Source of the DNA: Ktedonobacterales bacterium
Lineage (GTDB): Bacteria > Chloroflexota > Ktedonobacteria > Ktedonobacterales > DATBGS01
Assembly: GCA_036557285.1 (NCBI GenBank)
Contig: DATBHW010000012.1
Location: 62,001-126,000 of the forward strand
Direction: 5' to 3'
DNA length: 64,000 nt
Part shown: positions 25,538 through 34,447 of the stretch, in pieces
Position numbering within the stretch: the stretch's first letter is position 1
Layout of the letters: each line of letters opens with the position of its first letter
Program-made: the position numbers and the translations under genes
Notes under the pieces: generated by a model
Told to the model about the DNA's origin: nothing
The model's input: the letters and a program-made list of their open reading frames with translations, nothing else
Database searches by the model: none

Positions 25538-26849
25538 GATTCGCGTGCCAGCCCTGGGAGAATCAATTGTTGAGGCCACCGTTGCGGCGTGGCGCAAGCA
25601 GGAAGGTGATCGCGTCTCCCAGGGAGATGTGCTGGTGGAACTGGAAACCGATAAGGTCAATCAAGAGATTTTCGCTGAGCAGAGCGGCGTCCTTCAACAA
25701 ATTGTGAAGCAGGAGGGCGAGACGGTGGGCATCGGCGATGTATTAGCGGTGATCGCCGAAGGCGCGGCTGACGGCGCTGCCGCTGCTCAGCCCGCTCCTT
25801 CGGCAGCGGCGGGCGAGCGTGTGTCGGCGCAGGCTGAGGCAGCGCCGGGCAAGCCGGAAACGCCGGTTGAGCCTGATCTAGCGCCATCTGAAGCGGGAAC
25901 GGCTACGCCTCTGGCGCGGCGCATCGCTGCCGAGCATAACATTGATCTGACGCGGGTCAGGCCAGAGCATGGGCGCGTGACCAAAGAGGATGTGCTGGGC
26001 TATCTGGAGCAGCACGCCGCCAGCCCTGCCCCGCAGGCGGTTGAAACCGCGCCTGGGGGCGTGCCGCCACCAGGTCCGCCTGCGCGGACTCCATCCGCCC
26101 CCTCTGCGCCTGCCCTCGCAGGGGCTGTGCCGACTCCAGCCGCGCCGCGTGGCCGCGAGGAGCGGGTGCGCATGTCGCGCCGCCGCCAGACGATTGCTCA
26201 GCGGCTGGTGCAAACGCAGAACAACGCCGCGATGCTAACGACCTTTAACGAGGTTGATATGAGCGCGATTATGGAGGTACGCAAGCGGCGCAAGGACAGT
26301 TTCAAGGAGCGGCATGGCGTCTCGCTGGGTTTTATGTCGTTCTTCACAAAAGCGGTGGTTGGCTCGCTCAAAGCCTTCCCGCGTCTGAACGCGGAGATTC
26401 AGGGCGATGAGATGCTGCTGAAATATTATTACGATATTGGCATTGCTGTCGGCGCTGAAGAGGGGCTGGTCGTGCCGGTGGTGCGCGATGCAGACTGCAA
26501 GAGCTTTGCGGAGATCGAGCGCGAGATCGCTGATCTTGCCAAACGCGCCCGCGAGAATACGCTGACGCTTTCCGATCTTCAGGGTGGAACGTTCACGATT
26601 ACGAACGGCGGAGTTTTTGGCTCGCTGATGTCCACGCCAATCCTCAACGGGCCGCAGGTGGGCATCCTGGGCATGCACAAGATCGAGGAACGGCCTATTG
26701 CCTTCAATGGGCAGGTGGTTATCAGGCCCATGATGTATCTGGCCGTCTCGTATGATCATCGCATCGTTGATGGGCGCGAGGCGGTGCAATTCCTGGTGCG
26801 CATCAAGGAACTGCTGGAAGACCCCGAAACGCTCTTGCTTGAGGGGTAA
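25527..26849 (+). CDS. sucB: Dihydrolipoamide succinyltransferase, E2 of 2-oxoglutarate dehydrogenase
   Basis: A 440-residue protein; ATG 25527 with GGAG upstream, inside the end of sucA. One N-terminal lipoyl domain with lipoylated Lys43 in ETDKV; a Pro/Ala-rich linker; an E1/E3-binding domain around 125-160 ([20 protein letters not shown]); another flexible linker; then the catalytic acyltransferase domain ending with [11 protein letters not shown], where His and Asp are catalytic. It transfers succinyl groups to CoA. The 3' end overlaps the convergent MFS gene by 47 bases. The family could also include branched-chain E2, but the sucA context decides the call. Confidence 0.95.
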   Translation: MSVEIRVPALGESIVEATVAAWRKQEGDRVSQGDVLVELETDKVNQEIFAEQSGVLQQIVKQEGETVGIGDVLAVIAEGAADGAAAAQPAPSAAAGERVSAQAEAAPGKPETPVEPDLAPSEAGTATPLARRIAAEHNIDLTRVRPEHGRVTKEDVLGYLEQHAASPAPQAVETAPGGVPPPGPPARTPSAPSAPALAGAVPTPAAPRGREERVRMSRRRQTIAQRLVQTQNNAAMLTTFNEVDMSAIMEVRKRRKDSFKERHGVSLGFMSFFTKAVVGSLKAFPRLNAEIQGDEMLLKYYYDIGIAVGAEEGLVVPVVRDADCKSFAEIEREIADLAKRARENTLTLSDLQGGTFTITNGGVFGSLMSTPILNGPQVGILGMHKIEERPIAFNGQVVIRPMMYLAVSYDHRIVDGREAVQFLVRIKELLEDPETLLLEG

Positions 26850-28017
26850 GCCAGGCCAGCACTGCCCCTATAACTCCGATGAGCAGGAGAGTTCCCCAGC
26901 ACAAGAGCGGTGACAGATGCAGTAACTCGCCCCCCAGGATCGGGCCAACCACGTAGCCCAGGCTGCTGGCGGTCCACAGCCAGCCCATATATGCTCCCCG
27001 CTGCTCAAGCGGCGCCAGGTCGGCCCCAACGACGCCAAATGCTGGCGAAAAGAGCATTTCGCCCCCTGTGAAAGCCAGCACCGGCAGAACCAGCCATACA
27101 GGTACACTGATCAGGCCACACAGCGCGGCTGCGCCAGCGTAGGCCAGGCATCCTAGCGCCATGACGCGCGCGGCAGGAAGATGAGCAATCGCCGTCACCA
27201 GCGGAAACTCTACCAGGGTAATCAGTATCCCGTTCAGGGCCATCAGGCCGCCATAGAGGGGAGGGCTGCCGCCTCGATGAAGCAGATAGATCGCAAACGT
27301 GGTGGTGATCTGGCTGTAGACGACCACTCCCAAAAAGCCTGCCAGCCACAGCCGCCGGAACGCGCCGTCTCGAAAAGGCGTCAGCGCCTGCATGAAATAA
27401 GCGCGCGGGTGGTCTTCAGGCGCGGGCCGCTTTGACACAGGCAATCGGGCCAGCGTCAGCAGGGCAAAGATCACTGTCGTTGCGGCATCTGCGATGAACA
27501 GCGGGAGATACGCGATTGCCGCGATCAGCCCACCCAGCGCCGCGCTTACGGCTGTCCCAATGTTGATCGCAATGCGCAGAAGCGAAATCGCCTGCTTGCG
27601 CTGATCTGCCGGAACAACATCAGTCACCAGAGTGTTCGAGAGAGGGCGCTGCATCTCGCTGACAACGCTCCAGGCAAACACAATCGCAGCCAACCATAAA
27701 AGCGATGAGAGAAACGGCACGAAGAGCAGCAATGCCGCCGAGGCCAGCAGTGTCAGCGCCAGAAGCTGCTTGCGATCAACGCGATCAGCAAGCACGCTCA
27801 TCAGTACCGAAGCAATGACACCGCCCACCCCTGGCAGCGCCGCGAGCAGCCCCACGCGGTCTGCGGTGAGATGACGCGCTGAAGTGAGGTAAATGGTGAG
27901 AAAAGGCAAGACCAGCATCCCCATCCGGTTGATGAACGTCCCGCCCCACAATGCCCAGAACGTGGATGGCAGCGCACCCAATGTGCTGCGCATCCGCAAA
28001 ACGGACCGGCGCATCAT
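26803..28017 (-). CDS. MFS transporter (multidrug efflux-like)
   Basis: A 404-residue membrane protein with about 12 hydrophobic helices. The ATG at 28017 is chosen because AGGAGG lies 8 bases upstream. [20 protein letters not shown] and [20 protein letters not shown] with DRVDRKQLL form the first helices and the A-motif loop of the major facilitator superfamily. Probably an exporter; the substrate is unknown. Its end runs into sucB from the opposite direction (47 bases shared), which may let the two transcripts interfere. Confidence 0.85.
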   Translation of the reverse strand: MMRRSVLRMRSTLGALPSTFWALWGGTFINRMGMLVLPFLTIYLTSARHLTADRVGLLAALPGVGGVIASVLMSVLADRVDRKQLLALTLLASAALLLFVPFLSSLLWLAAIVFAWSVVSEMQRPLSNTLVTDVVPADQRKQAISLLRIAINIGTAVSAALGGLIAAIAYLPLFIADAATTVIFALLTLARLPVSKRPAPEDHPRAYFMQALTPFRDGAFRRLWLAGFLGVVVYSQITTTFAIYLLHRGGSPPLYGGLMALNGILITLVEFPLVTAIAHLPAARVMALGCLAYAGAAALCGLISVPVWLVLPVLAFTGGEMLFSPAFGVVGADLAPLEQRGAYMGWLWTASSLGYVVGPILGGELLHLSPLLCWGTLLLIGVIGAVLAWLTPQARAFRGLPAVP

Positions 28018-28188
28018 GCGCAACCCCTCCTGAACTAGAGTGACGCAAGCTGATGGAACCACTCATAGAAGTATAGCTGATGAGTGGCTTGCTCGCGCAG
28101 GACAAAAGATCAGATTCTATCCTGTTCGTTGGGACAATTCCAGCCGGGATTACCTCGTCGCGCGATTATCTTGCCGAAACAGGCGCGC

Positions 28189-28950
28189 TCAGGGCTGTTT
28201 ATCGGAACGACTGAACGCGTAGCGCAGGAAAAGATGATCGCCCGCCTGTTTGAGAGTGAGGAGATGTCCCCAGGGCGCGGTTTCGGGCAGGAAGGCGTGC
28301 TGATCAATGAGCGAGGGACGCGAATGATCGGCGTCGCGCCCGGCAAGCTGCGGCGCGAGCGTCAGGAAAAGCTCATCAACGCAGTTGGCATTCTGAAAGC
28401 TGCTGAGGATGTTGGGGCCGCCCTCGTTGAGAACGATGCGCAGGCCAAACTCATTGCCCAGCAGGCGCAGGATAGCCTCTGGCGCGAGGCGAGCTTCACT
28501 TCCCAGGCTGTGAATAGAGGTGACGGCCTGGGCGTTGGGGTCGGCGCGCAGCCGCTCGGCCCCGGCGTCGGTGGTGACGATCCACGTTTCGACGCCGGGC
28601 GTATGAAAGTTGGCTTCGGTCAGGTTGACGTGGCCGCTGGCGCTGACAACGACGGTGAGCGGCTCCGGGCGGTTTTTGCCCAGGCGCTGGCGCAGTTCGG
28701 CATAAAGCTGGCGTGCGGGAGGATAGACAAAGCCGGGCGTGCGCACGTGTCCGGTGTCGGCGTTCATGGAGCCTGCGCCGCACAGCACCGCGTCGGCATG
28801 CGCCCGCAGTAGGCCCATCGTGAAGGCATCGGCTTCGTTGAAGCCACCGATCTCGCCGCCGCCCGAACGCCCCGGCAGAGTATAGGAGACGACCCCATCG
28901 AGTGTGCTGACGAAATTGACGATGAGCAAGGGGCGATCAGCGCGCGTCAA
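28189..28950 (-). CDS. RibD C-terminal-like (dihydrofolate reductase-fold) reductase
   Basis: A 253-residue protein. Signatures: PLLIVNFVSTLDGVVS at the N-terminus, GFNEADAFTMGLLRAHADAV and CGAGSM, and LRIVLNEGGPNILSSF near the C-terminus, all typical of the RibD C-terminal reductase family that uses NADPH on pyrimidine or pteridine substrates. The only start in this frame is TTG 28950, with a poor ribosome site. A 35-codon open frame starting at 29044 overlaps it and looks like the missing N-terminus (see next entry), so the real protein may need a frameshift. No riboflavin genes are near. Confidence 0.75.
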   Translation of the reverse strand: MTRADRPLLIVNFVSTLDGVVSYTLPGRSGGGEIGGFNEADAFTMGLLRAHADAVLCGAGSMNADTGHVRTPGFVYPPARQLYAELRQRLGKNRPEPLTVVVSASGHVNLTEANFHTPGVETWIVTTDAGAERLRADPNAQAVTSIHSLGSEARLAPEAILRLLGNEFGLRIVLNEGGPNILSSFQNANCVDELFLTLAPQLAGRDADHSRPSLIDQHAFLPETAPWGHLLTLKQAGDHLFLRYAFSRSDKQP

Positions 28951-29044
28951 ATGTCAGCCCGCCGTCATACATCGCGGCGAGCGCGGCAGGAAAAGCGGCT
29001 GCGGATTGTGGCATGCGCTCAAAGAGCGTTCGGATAGTATCCAT
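28937..29044 (-). CDS. Small overlapping frame, possibly the displaced N-terminus of the RibD-like reductase
   Basis: An ATG at 29044 opens a 35-codon frame with MDTIRTLFERMPQSAA and LAAMYDGGLTF, ending in TGA at 28937, inside the start of the reductase frame. Reductases of this family commonly begin with a similar helical leader ending in a Tyr-Asp/Gly-Gly-Leu turn before the first strand, so this looks like the leader of the same protein, one frame away. Alternatives are a genuine small coupled protein or a recent frameshift. Confidence 0.45.
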   Translation of the reverse strand: MDTIRTLFERMPQSAAAFPAALAAMYDGGLTFDAR

Positions 29045-29139
29045 AAGTGACTGACGCTTGACTCCTTACGCTTTGTGTGATACATTATCTGTCTTGTACG
29101 AATCAGCTTGTGTATTGCCTTGCTCACCGAAAGGATGGA

Positions 29140-29880
29140 ATGAGCATGCCCTACCCCCAGGCGTTCTTCGACATTCAGTTCACTTTTGCGCGCAACATGA
29201 CACAGCTTTCCAGACAGCCATATCACGAGTCGCTCCTGCGCCAGACGGCGCTGTATCGCATCATGGGCCTGGACTGGAGCCTCGACACCAGTAATCCGGT
29301 CTGGCAGCAATTTCTGGAAACCATCGAGGTTGACTCTGCCGAAACCGCTGCTGCCTATCGTTTCTATATGGAGCGTGCTGCTCAAGGACTGATTCCAGAG
29401 CATGAACCAGCCCCGCATTGGGGCTGTTTTTCCTATGAGTTCTACGCTGATCTGAAAGTCGCGCGAATGCACTTTAGCAACTGGGATGCCTCCGGCTATG
29501 GTCCACTCAGCCACCACCGCCAGCAGGCGCGTATGGGCGAGTTACAGGCTATGTTCCACCATATTCACCAGGAACTTCCCGACGCCGAGCGCGTCCAGGG
29601 GGGAACATGGCTCTATAATCGCAAAGAATATTGCCGTCTGTTCCCACCTGAATATGGCGCGTCGGCACAGGTTGACCATCCCCACCTGCTTGCTCGCAAG
29701 TTATGGGGCCAGTTCTTGCGTCATGGAAACCGTATGAATGAAGAGGTGACGGCGCGTTTTCTGGAAAAAGTTGAGCGCCTGCAAACGGCTGAGGCTTATG
29801 CAAGCTGTTTCCCTTATCAAAACTTAGTGACGGACGCGCCGATTACCCTCTTCTATACGTTTTACGGTCTTGCCACCTAA
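29140..29880 (+). CDS. Hypothetical protein (246 aa), no recognised family
   Basis: ATG 29140 follows GAAAGGA. The protein is rich in aromatic residues and His (FFDIQFTFARNMTQLSRQPY, HWGCFSYEFYADLKVARMHF, MFHHIHQELPDAE), without signal peptide or membrane segment. The C-terminal part is helical and ends with ITLFYTFYGLAT. It is convergent with the acyl-CoA dehydrogenase that follows, sharing 4 bases. It does not match a family I can name; a soluble alpha-helical enzyme or binding protein is plausible. Confidence 0.7.
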   Translation: MSMPYPQAFFDIQFTFARNMTQLSRQPYHESLLRQTALYRIMGLDWSLDTSNPVWQQFLETIEVDSAETAAAYRFYMERAAQGLIPEHEPAPHWGCFSYEFYADLKVARMHFSNWDASGYGPLSHHRQQARMGELQAMFHHIHQELPDAERVQGGTWLYNRKEYCRLFPPEYGASAQVDHPHLLARKLWGQFLRHGNRMNEEVTARFLEKVERLQTAEAYASCFPYQNLVTDAPITLFYTFYGLAT

Positions 29881-31058
29881 TCGCGTTTGGGGCCAGCATC
29901 GCCAAACATGCGGCGCGAGATAACCAGGCGCTGCACCTGCGCGGTCCCCTCGAAGATGTCGAAGACTTTGGCGTCGCGGAACCATTTTTCGACTAGCTGC
30001 TTGCACTCGCAATCCTCTGCCGGACCCATGATGCGCGCCGCTGCGCTGGTGACTTGCATGACCAGTTGCCCGGCGTAGGCTTTCGCCATCGAGGCTTCTT
30101 TGGAGTTTGGCAGGTTGTGATCGGCCATCCAGGCGGCACGCCAGCAGAGCAGCCGCGCCGCGTCAATGCGCGCGCCCAGATCTTCCAGTTCCTCGACAAC
30201 GGCGTCCTTGCGAGCGAAGGGGTAGCCCTGGGGCAGTTCGTCGCACACCCAGGCGGTGGCGACTTCGTGCGCGGCGCGGGCGATGCCCACCGCCAGCGAG
30301 CCGACCATCGGGCGGGTGGCGTCGAGCGTCCCCATTGCGGCCTTGAAGCCCGCCATTGACTCGAAAGCGCGCCCGGCCAGCAGATGATCACCGGGGATGC
30401 GACAGTCGGTAAAGAAAAGCTGGGCGGTCTGCGAAGCGCGCAGGCCCATCTTCTTTTCGATGCGTCCGACGGTGAAGCCCGGCGTGCCTTTGGGTACGAC
30501 GAAAGGGCGGATGCCCGCGCGGCCAAACTCCGGGTTGATGGTAGCGAAGACCACAACCAGATCGGCGCGCGCTCCGTTGGTGATGAAGTGTTTCGTGCCG
30601 TTCAGCACCCAGTCGTCGCCATCCTGCTTTGCCAGCGTGGCAATCGAAGAGACATCCGAGCCGACGCCTGGCTCGCTGAGGGCCAGCGCGCCCCAGCGCG
30701 GCTGCTCGTCTTCGTAGATGCTCAGGAAGCGTTTGCGCTGCTCGTCGGAGCCAAAGGCCAGAATTGGCGGCGCGGCCAGCCCTGGGCCTGGAATGCCGGT
30801 TGCCAGCCCGGCATCGCCCCAGGCCGTTTCTTCGCTGTTCAGCACGCCCAGCACTGCCCAGCGGCGGCTCTGCTGGCTTTCGCCTTGTGGCGTGGGCGTG
30901 CGCGTGGCAGCGCGGCGCTTCATTCGCCAGAAAAACTCATCGGGGATAGATTCGGTGCGATCACATTCGAGCGAGAAGGGGCGCAAGTCTTTTTCGGCGA
31001 TCTCGTGGGCTTCTTCGCGCGCAGCCTGCTCGGCTTTGCTGAGTTGAAAGTCAATCAT
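29877..31058 (-). CDS. Acyl-CoA dehydrogenase
   Basis: A 393-residue flavoprotein. ATG 31058 follows AGGAGG. Signatures: LSEPGVGSDVSSI and LNGTKHFITNG (FAD/substrate domain), ENDGARID-type helix as EDLGARIDAARLLCWRAAW, and FEGTAQVQRLVISR at the C-terminus. It oxidises an acyl-CoA to the 2-enoyl-CoA. The N-terminal segment after EFFWRM is unusual (Arg/Thr/Pro/Gln-rich) where a hydrophobic PEEYGG stretch is usual. It follows a second acyl-CoA dehydrogenase gene on the same strand, with a repeated element between them. Confidence 0.9.
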   Translation of the reverse strand: MIDFQLSKAEQAAREEAHEIAEKDLRPFSLECDRTESIPDEFFWRMKRRAATRTPTPQGESQQSRRWAVLGVLNSEETAWGDAGLATGIPGPGLAAPPILAFGSDEQRKRFLSIYEDEQPRWGALALSEPGVGSDVSSIATLAKQDGDDWVLNGTKHFITNGARADLVVVFATINPEFGRAGIRPFVVPKGTPGFTVGRIEKKMGLRASQTAQLFFTDCRIPGDHLLAGRAFESMAGFKAAMGTLDATRPMVGSLAVGIARAAHEVATAWVCDELPQGYPFARKDAVVEELEDLGARIDAARLLCWRAAWMADHNLPNSKEASMAKAYAGQLVMQVTSAAARIMGPAEDCECKQLVEKWFRDAKVFDIFEGTAQVQRLVISRRMFGDAGPKRD

Positions 31059-31087
31059 GGCGCAACCTCCTGTTAGTGCAGCATCTC

Positions 31088-31175
31088 TTGACTTTTGCGG
31101 CATGCGCTGGTACCATAACCCAGGGCTGGCGCGGCGAGAGATGTGCCTCATGACGACCCGCTGAGGGTATTGAAA
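31088..31175 (+). repeat. Repeated promoter-like element, copy 1
   Basis: TTGACT (31088-31093), 17 bases, then TACCAT (31111-31116) looks like a sigma-70 promoter on the + strand. It is followed by CCAGGGCTGGCGCGGCG and TCATGACGACCCGCTGAGGG, which includes a minimal frame ATG-ACG-ACC-CGC-TGA. A second copy of the same arrangement lies at 37279-37365. In both places the element abuts the 3' end of a minus-strand gene, so a transcript from it would run antisense into that gene. Confidence 0.55.
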
Positions 31176-31177
31176 TG

Positions 31178-32296
31178 CTAGCCCAGCGCAGCCAGCGCTT
31201 CGGCATCGCGCATCCAGAGTTCAACGGGATGATCTTGCAAAAAGCCCGCGCCGCCCAAAATCTGTACGGCGTCGGTAGTGACGCGCTGCGCGACCTTCAC
31301 GGCCTGCATCCGCGCTCGCTCGGCCAGCCGCAGCGCGCCCGCGTCTTCGCCAGTGTCCCAGGCCTGAGCGGCCCGCCAGACGAGCAGCCGCGCGGCGTCG
31401 GTATCCATTGCCATTTCCGCCGCCATGAAGGCAATAGCCTGGAAAGAGGAGATGGGCTTGCCGAACTGAACGCGCCCTTTGGCGTAGTCGGCGGCGTACT
31501 CCAGCGCGGCATGGGCTGTGCCTACCGCCAGCCCGCCGAGCAGGACGTTTGCCAGCGCGATAAACCGCTGCGCGCCTGCACCAGCCGCGCCTGTATCGAG
31601 GCCGCCCAGCACATCATGAGCTGTGAGCGCAACGTGATGCAGATGCAGCCTGGCGCGTGGCGCGGCGCGCAGGCCAAGCGGCTGAGACTCAGGTTTGGCG
31701 GCGACGCCTTCCGCGTTATCGGGCAGCACGACCAGGCGCAGCCCCGCGAGGCCGGGCGTCGCCATCTCTCGCGCTGTGACGACGCGCAGGCCATCGGTCT
31801 TGCCATGCACAACGCCGCGTTTCGTACCCGACACTTCGAGTGTGCCAGGGGAAGCACCCTGGCCCAGCAAGGTCGTTGTCTCGCGCACGACAAAGCCGCT
31901 GGCCGGTTCGCTCCAGCCCAGCGCACCAGGCGCGCCCGCGCCGCCATCGGCACAGCAGCGCGGCAGCAGCGCGTTGTGCTGCTCTGTGGTTCCGGCGATC
32001 AACACAGCTAGCCCGGCTAGCGTCGAGCCGATGACATACAGCGCCAGACCGCCATCACCATAGGCCAGTTCTTCGGCGATCAGCGCGTGCGTGACGGCGC
32101 TCTGGACGCCCGCGCCGCCGTACTCCTCTGGAAAGGGGATGAGGAGTCCGGTATCCGCCAGCAGGCGGCGCAGGTCGTCGGGCATCTCGCACGCTTCATC
32201 GGCGGCGCGCTCCAGGCGGCGGAACTGCTCCACCGCGATCTGATGCGCCAGATCACGAATGGCCGTTTGTTCTTCGGTGGGGGCAAAATCAATCAT
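31178..32296 (-). CDS. Acyl-CoA dehydrogenase (second, diverged)
   Basis: A 372-residue protein; ATG 32296 follows GAGGAG. N-terminal domain has FPEEYGGAGVQS and LIAEELAYGDGG; the middle FAD domain is shortened and diverged; the C-terminal helical domain reads YAKGRVQFGKPISSFQAIAF, DAARLLVWRAAQAWD and VQILGGAGFLQDHPVELWMR. The usual catalytic glutamate region is weakly conserved, and the mid-domain WxxT-type motif is replaced. It could be a partner subunit of the neighbouring dehydrogenase, as in heteromeric enzymes; that is inference from tandem placement. Confidence 0.85.
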   Translation of the reverse strand: MIDFAPTEEQTAIRDLAHQIAVEQFRRLERAADEACEMPDDLRRLLADTGLLIPFPEEYGGAGVQSAVTHALIAEELAYGDGGLALYVIGSTLAGLAVLIAGTTEQHNALLPRCCADGGAGAPGALGWSEPASGFVVRETTTLLGQGASPGTLEVSGTKRGVVHGKTDGLRVVTAREMATPGLAGLRLVVLPDNAEGVAAKPESQPLGLRAAPRARLHLHHVALTAHDVLGGLDTGAAGAGAQRFIALANVLLGGLAVGTAHAALEYAADYAKGRVQFGKPISSFQAIAFMAAEMAMDTDAARLLVWRAAQAWDTGEDAGALRLAERARMQAVKVAQRVTTDAVQILGGAGFLQDHPVELWMRDAEALAALG

Positions 32297-32347
32297 GCTG
32301 GCTCCTCTGCTGGCAGAATCTTGCTGAAGCGTTCTGCTCTTGCCCTC

Positions 32348-32353
32348 ATTATA
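32348..32353 (-). promoter_or_regulatory. Possible -10 element of the acyl-CoA dehydrogenase pair
   Basis: TATAAT on the minus strand, about 50 bases upstream of the ATG at 32296. The -35 position is not canonical. Confidence 0.4.
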
Positions 32354-32387
32354 CCAGCATGGTCCCGCTTTTGGTAGGCTCCCCCAC

Positions 32388-32828
32388 TTAGGAGCGGGCA
32401 GTTGCCAGGGCAGAGCGCAGCCGGTCACAGAAGGCTGTGACCTCTTCGACGCCCCCTTTGGGTGAGCCAGACCACTCATCCACGCGCTCCCGCCAGTATT
32501 CTTCGGGCGTCCCCGGATACCGCGCGAAGATGTGCAGGTGCAGGTGCGGGACGTGATCTCCGTAGAAGAAGACATACACGTGGTCTGCACCGGCGCAGTT
32601 TTTCAGGGCGCGGCTGAGGCGCGTGACGAGCAGGCCGATGGCCTGCGCTTCGGTCTGGGTTAATTCGGCGAAACTGGGGACATGTCGTTTGGTTTCTGCT
32701 CTGACATAGCCCAGGAACGTTTCCCCCTGGTCGTTGGTGACGTGATGGGCGAACAGCAGATCATCTTCATAGATTGGCCCGCCGATCACTGAATCCTGCT
32801 GTTTAGCGCAGATGGGACACGCTTCCAT
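32388..32828 (-). CDS. HIT family protein (nucleotide hydrolase/transferase)
   Basis: A 146-residue protein with AAAGGAG before ATG 32828. It has a Cys pair CPICAK at the N-terminus, a central helix, and the histidine triad HVPHLHLHIF near residue 115. HIT proteins hydrolyse or transfer nucleotidyl groups (Ap4A-type or adenylated substrates). The C-terminal tail carries an extra Trp/Arg-rich helix. It stands alone, upstream of the acyl-CoA dehydrogenase pair. Confidence 0.9.
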   Translation of the reverse strand: MEACPICAKQQDSVIGGPIYEDDLLFAHHVTNDQGETFLGYVRAETKRHVPSFAELTQTEAQAIGLLVTRLSRALKNCAGADHVYVFFYGDHVPHLHLHIFARYPGTPEEYWRERVDEWSGSPKGGVEEVTAFCDRLRSALATARS

Positions 32829-33086
32829 ATGCTGCTCCTTTGCTCTCTTGCTTTCTTCGCTTTCGCCAGGAACGTCCTGGCCTGTTGTTCCGCTCCCCTA
32901 TCACTTCATCTTCACCTTCCCTTGTGCATTTTTTCGTAGTGTTTTTTCGTGTTTTCGAGAAGCGCGTGCCAGAGCGCAGCGGTGGGCCGCCTTCCAGGAG
33001 GCGCTGCAAGCGCCAGCGCCCGATAAAAAAATGCGCAAGGAATGCGGCCCTTTTGGTGATAAGATACTGAAAAGGAGACGACAGCA

Positions 33087-34373
33087 ATGCTACAGAACAC
33101 CATCAGTGGAGAAATCGAGGAGTGGCTGAGGACGGCTCGCCCTCGCCTGCATCGCCTGGCACAACTGCGGGGTGTTGCTCCTGATGCCATCGAGGATGTC
33201 GTGCAAGAAACGCTGTTGGAAGCGTGGAAACATCTGGATCGCCTCCATACTCCTGAAGGTTTTCACGCCTGGCTTGACGAGATTTGCCGCAACATCTGCC
33301 GCCGCTACGCGCGCAAAGAATGGAGGGATCAGCAGCGCCGGTTTGCGCCGCTCGCACTGGATCAGAATGATGCTGGAGAGAGCGGGGAGACGGAGGCGGC
33401 TTTTTTAATGAATATTCCCGATACCCACGCCCCCGACCCGCTTGAGGCGCTCAGCCGCCAGGACATGGCGCTGCTGCTTGATCGGGCGCTGGGGTTGCTT
33501 TCGGGGAGCGCCCGCGAAGTGGTGGAACTGTGTTATCTGCTGGAACTGCCGCAGCGTGAAGTCGCCGGGCGGCTGGGGCTTTCAATCAGCGCCCTGGAGG
33601 CGCGCCTGCACCGGGCGCGCCAGCAGTTGCGTCAGGCGGTCAATGGCCCCTTGCGCCAGGATGCGGAAGCGTTGGGTCTGACTCTTGACGAGGAAAGCGC
33701 GGGCGGCTGGCGCGAAACGCGGTTATGGTGTACGCTGTGTGGTCGGCGTCGGCTCGCGGGGATGTTTCTGCCACAACCGGATGGGGGTACGAACTTGCAC
33801 ATGCGCTGCCCTGATTGTGAGCGGCTCAATGGCCTGTGTGATGTTGACAATAACAATGTGCATAGCAAGGGGTTGGTTCAACTGGAGGGGTTACACTCGT
33901 TTCGCCCGGCCTGGAAGCGCACGATGCAGACCATGACCCGACGGCTCACGCAGGCGCTGCTCTCAGGAAAGCGGCTCTGCCCGCATTGTGGGACACCAGC
34001 CTCGCTCCAGTTGTTGGATAAGAGCCAGGCGGCAGGGATTGCGGGAGGAGCGGCGCTGCCAGATGGGTTGTCCCGGCACCCCTATCAGTTCTGGGTCTGG
34101 TGGAAGTGTCCCCAGTGTTCTAGCGGTCCGAACGACGATATTGGCGTCTTCGCGGCCAGCGATCTGGTGTATTGGTCGGACGCGCGAACCCAGCAATTTA
34201 TGCTGGACCACCCCCACTGGGGGAGTGAACCGGAACTGCTGGTGGAATACGCGGGGCAGCCTGCGATTCGTTTTCAGATAGCTGACTTCACCAGCGCCGC
34301 GCGCCTGACGGTGCTGGCTCATCGCCAGACGCTGGCGGTTCTCGCGGTCTTCCAGGCTGAACGCTGCTTGTAG
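33087..34373 (+). CDS. ECF-type sigma factor with C-terminal zinc-ribbon extension
   Basis: A 428-residue protein with AAAAGGAG before the ATG. Region 2 is at ~25-80 (EDVVQETLLEAWKHLDRL, then FHAWLDEICRNICRRYARKE); region 4 at ~130-180 (REVVELCYLLELPQREVAGR, LGLSISALEARLHRARQQLR). The remaining ~230 residues are not part of the sigma core: they contain CTLCG...CPDC and CPHCG...CPQC pairs, suggesting two zinc ribbons, and a Trp/Tyr-rich domain. ECF factors with such extensions often sense a signal without a separate anti-sigma; no anti-sigma gene is next to it. Target promoters unknown. Confidence 0.85.
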   Translation: MLQNTISGEIEEWLRTARPRLHRLAQLRGVAPDAIEDVVQETLLEAWKHLDRLHTPEGFHAWLDEICRNICRRYARKEWRDQQRRFAPLALDQNDAGESGETEAAFLMNIPDTHAPDPLEALSRQDMALLLDRALGLLSGSAREVVELCYLLELPQREVAGRLGLSISALEARLHRARQQLRQAVNGPLRQDAEALGLTLDEESAGGWRETRLWCTLCGRRRLAGMFLPQPDGGTNLHMRCPDCERLNGLCDVDNNNVHSKGLVQLEGLHSFRPAWKRTMQTMTRRLTQALLSGKRLCPHCGTPASLQLLDKSQAAGIAGGAALPDGLSRHPYQFWVWWKCPQCSSGPNDDIGVFAASDLVYWSDARTQQFMLDHPHWGSEPELLVEYAGQPAIRFQIADFTSAARLTVLAHRQTLAVLAVFQAERCL

Positions 34374-34447
34374 CGCAGCCGTCCCTGGTGCTACATGTAC
34401 AATGCCCGCAGGGTATGGCTGCCTGTTAGAGCAGATTGCTGTGAGTG

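Noticed and set aside
28084-28812. A 242-codon + strand frame opposite the RibD-like reductase
   Set aside because: No family resemblance; the minus-strand frame carries clear reductase motifs.
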